Source: JBNKFQ01 sp050289385 (GTDB lineage: Bacteria; Pseudomonadota; Gammaproteobacteria; Pseudomonadales; Porticoccaceae). Taken from it: a stretch of DNA of 16,274 nt. The notes below the pieces were generated by a model, which ran no database searches, had not been told where the DNA came from, and worked only from the letters and a program-made list of their open reading frames with translations. Below are positions 14,729 to 16,274 of the stretch, piece after piece (positions within the stretch are counted from its first letter, which is position 1; each line of letters starts with the position of its first letter). The DNA lies in assembly GCA_050289385.1 (NCBI GenBank), contig JBNKFQ010000082.1:1-16274 (forward strand). Reading direction: 5' to 3'. A program made the position numbers and the translations under genes.

Positions 14729-16092
14729 TGGTTAACCACACCGACTACAAAGTAAAAGACATCACCCTCGCCGACTGGGGCAATAAAGAAATTGCCATCG
14801 CCGAAACCGAAATGCCGGCATTAATTGCGTTGCGAGAAAAGTATCGGGCAGAGCAACCGCTGGCTGGCGCCAAAATCCTTGGTTGCCTGCACATGACTAT
14901 CCAGACCGCCGTGTTAATCCAGACACTGGAAGCTCTCGGTGCAGAGGTGCGTTGGACGTCGTGTAATATTTTTTCCACTCAGGACCATGCCGCCGCGGCG
15001 GTAGCGGCAAACGGCACTGCGGTATACGCATGGAAAGGTGAATCCGAGGAAGAATACGAGTGGTGTCTGGAACAGCAAATTCTCAAGGGCGGTAATCCGT
15101 GGGACGCCAACATGGTTCTGGACGACGGTGGCGACCTCACCGCCATGCTGCACCAGAAATACCCCGAGGTTCTGGATAGTGTGCACGGCATTACGGAAGA
15201 GACGACAACGGGTGTACTGCGCCTTTATGAAATGCTGAAAAAAGGCGAGTTGAAAGTTCCGGCCATCAACGTAAATGACTCAGTGACCAAATCGAAAAAT
15301 GACAACAAATACGGCTGTCGTCACAGTTTGAACGATGCCATCAAACGGGGCACAGACCATTTATTGGCTGGCAAAAAAGCACTGGTCATCGGTTACGGCG
15401 ATGTCGGCAAGGGTTCGGCTCAATCTCTGCGGCAAGAAGGCATGATTGTGCGCATTGCCGAGGCCGATCCAATCTGCGCCATGCAGGCCTGTATGGATGG
15501 CTTTGAAGTGGTATCACCGTACCTGGAAGGCGACTCCGGCAAAGGTGTGAATAAAGAGTTACTGCGAAGCACCGACCTGGTGGTTACCTGCACAGGCAAC
15601 TTCAATGTGTGCGACAAACAAATCCTGGCCGCACTCAAGAACGGTTGCGTAGTGTGCAATATTGGCCACTTCGACAATGAAATCGACACGGCATTTTTAC
15701 GTCAAACTTATCGGTGGGAAGAAGTAAAACCGCAGGTACACAAAGTTTATCGGTCACAAGAGGCCAACGATCACTTGATCCTGCTCTCGGAAGGACGGCT
15801 GGTCAACCTGGGCAATGCGACTGGCCACCCTTCGCGCGTTATGGATGGCTCCTTCGCTAATCAGGTGCTTGCGCAAATTCATTTGTTCGGTGAAAAATTC
15901 GCCGACCAAAATGACGAAGCCAAAGCAACATTGCTGCGGGTCGAAGTGTTGCCCAAAAAGCTGGATGAGGAAGTTGCGGCACATATGGTGCGCGGTTTTG
16001 GCGGTGTAATTACAACTTTGTCGCAACCGCAGGCAGATTATATCGGTGTACCTGTAGAAGGGCCGTTTAAGCCAGACAGTTACAGGTATTGA
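14728..16092 (+). CDS. ahcY: Adenosylhomocysteinase (SAH hydrolase)
   Basis: It reversibly splits S-adenosylhomocysteine into adenosine and homocysteine, removing the product inhibitor of methyltransferases. The 454 residues are the long bacterial form. Visible motifs include the N-terminal DYKVKDITLADWG, VTKSKNDNKYGCRHSL, the NAD-binding VIGYGDVGKGSAQSL, the later HFDNEID and GRLVNLGNATGHPS, and the C-terminal PDSYRY. GGAG eight bases before the ATG is the ribosome site, and it lies inside the right end of element C. No SAH riboswitch is seen upstream. metF follows after 48 bases. Confidence 0.97.
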
Positions 16093-16140
16093 GTCGAAAG
16101 CGAATCACTGTCGATTCAAAAACAAACGACGAGCAAAACA

Positions 16141-16274
16141 ATGACCACAACCTTAAATATCAGTTTTGAGTTTTTCCCCCCGAAAACTCTCGAGGGCAGG
16201 GCAAAACTCAAAGAGGTGCGAACGCAACTGAACCGCTTAAATCCGGATTTTTTTTCCTGCACATACGGTGCCGG
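16141..16274 (+). CDS. metF: 5,10-methylenetetrahydrofolate reductase, N-terminal part
   Basis: The frame starts MTTTLNISFEFFPPKTLEG, where FEFFPPKT is the hallmark N-terminal motif of MetF. It runs off the window after 44 codons with FFSCTYGA, also family-typical. MetF makes 5-methyltetrahydrofolate for methionine synthase. Its position after ahcY completes the SAM-cycle group and suggests cotranscription. A weak GACGAG site lies before the ATG. Confidence 0.93.
   Translation, partial: MTTTLNISFEFFPPKTLEGRAKLKEVRTQLNRLNPDFFSCTYGA

Overview
The window reads as the chromosome of a gammaproteobacterium, probably a marine or environmental one near the Pseudomonas/Cellvibrio side of the class. 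The gene set tkt-epd-pgk-fba, facing away from an ArsR-methyltransferase regulator followed by metK, ahcY and metF, is a neighbourhood familiar from Pseudomonas and its relatives. This placement rests on remembered protein families and gene order, not on a database search.

Bases 1-2623 look like accessory DNA: a small integron-type cassette array without a visible integrase. Three attC-like sites lie in the same orientation (35-142, 1946-2016, 2567-2623). The first follows the tail of a truncated reading frame, the second a DUF4288-type gene and the third an OsmC-family gene. A RAYT/Y1 HUH transposase gene lies antisense inside the array. After a hairpin at 2702-2717 the core chromosome starts with leuA (minus strand), which faces away from an Lrp/AsnC regulator. 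The space between them holds two perfect palindromes and a 41-codon upstream ORF whose stop overlaps the leuA start.

Bases 5400-11494 (all minus strand) hold a GNAT acetyltransferase and a central-carbon cluster read in the order tkt, epd, pgk, fba. It links the pentose phosphate pathway, erythrose-4-phosphate oxidation (toward pyridoxal phosphate) and lower glycolysis/gluconeogenesis. Two strong hairpins sit between genes (5989-6022 and 9426-9448).

Bases 11948-16274 (all plus strand) hold the SAM cycle: a SahR-like ArsR-methyltransferase regulator behind a perfect 24-bp palindrome, then metK (SAM synthesis), ahcY (SAH hydrolysis) and the start of metF (methyl-folate supply for methionine regeneration).

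The most unusual structure is in this last region. Three consecutive intergenic gaps each carry an element bounded by inverted arrays of 7-bp units. Element A (11723-11858, GTCGCAC-type units) lies between tkt and the regulator. Element B (12917-13061, GATGTTC-type units) lies between the regulator and metK and encodes the regulator's last nine residues. Element C (14255-14728, GTTCGAT-type units) lies between metK and ahcY and encloses a gene for an S23/Avd-like four-helix-bundle protein. I propose a family of heptad-terminated mobile elements in which C carries the protein and A and B are gene-less derivatives. The architecture is read directly from the sequence; mobility and the role of the protein are inference.
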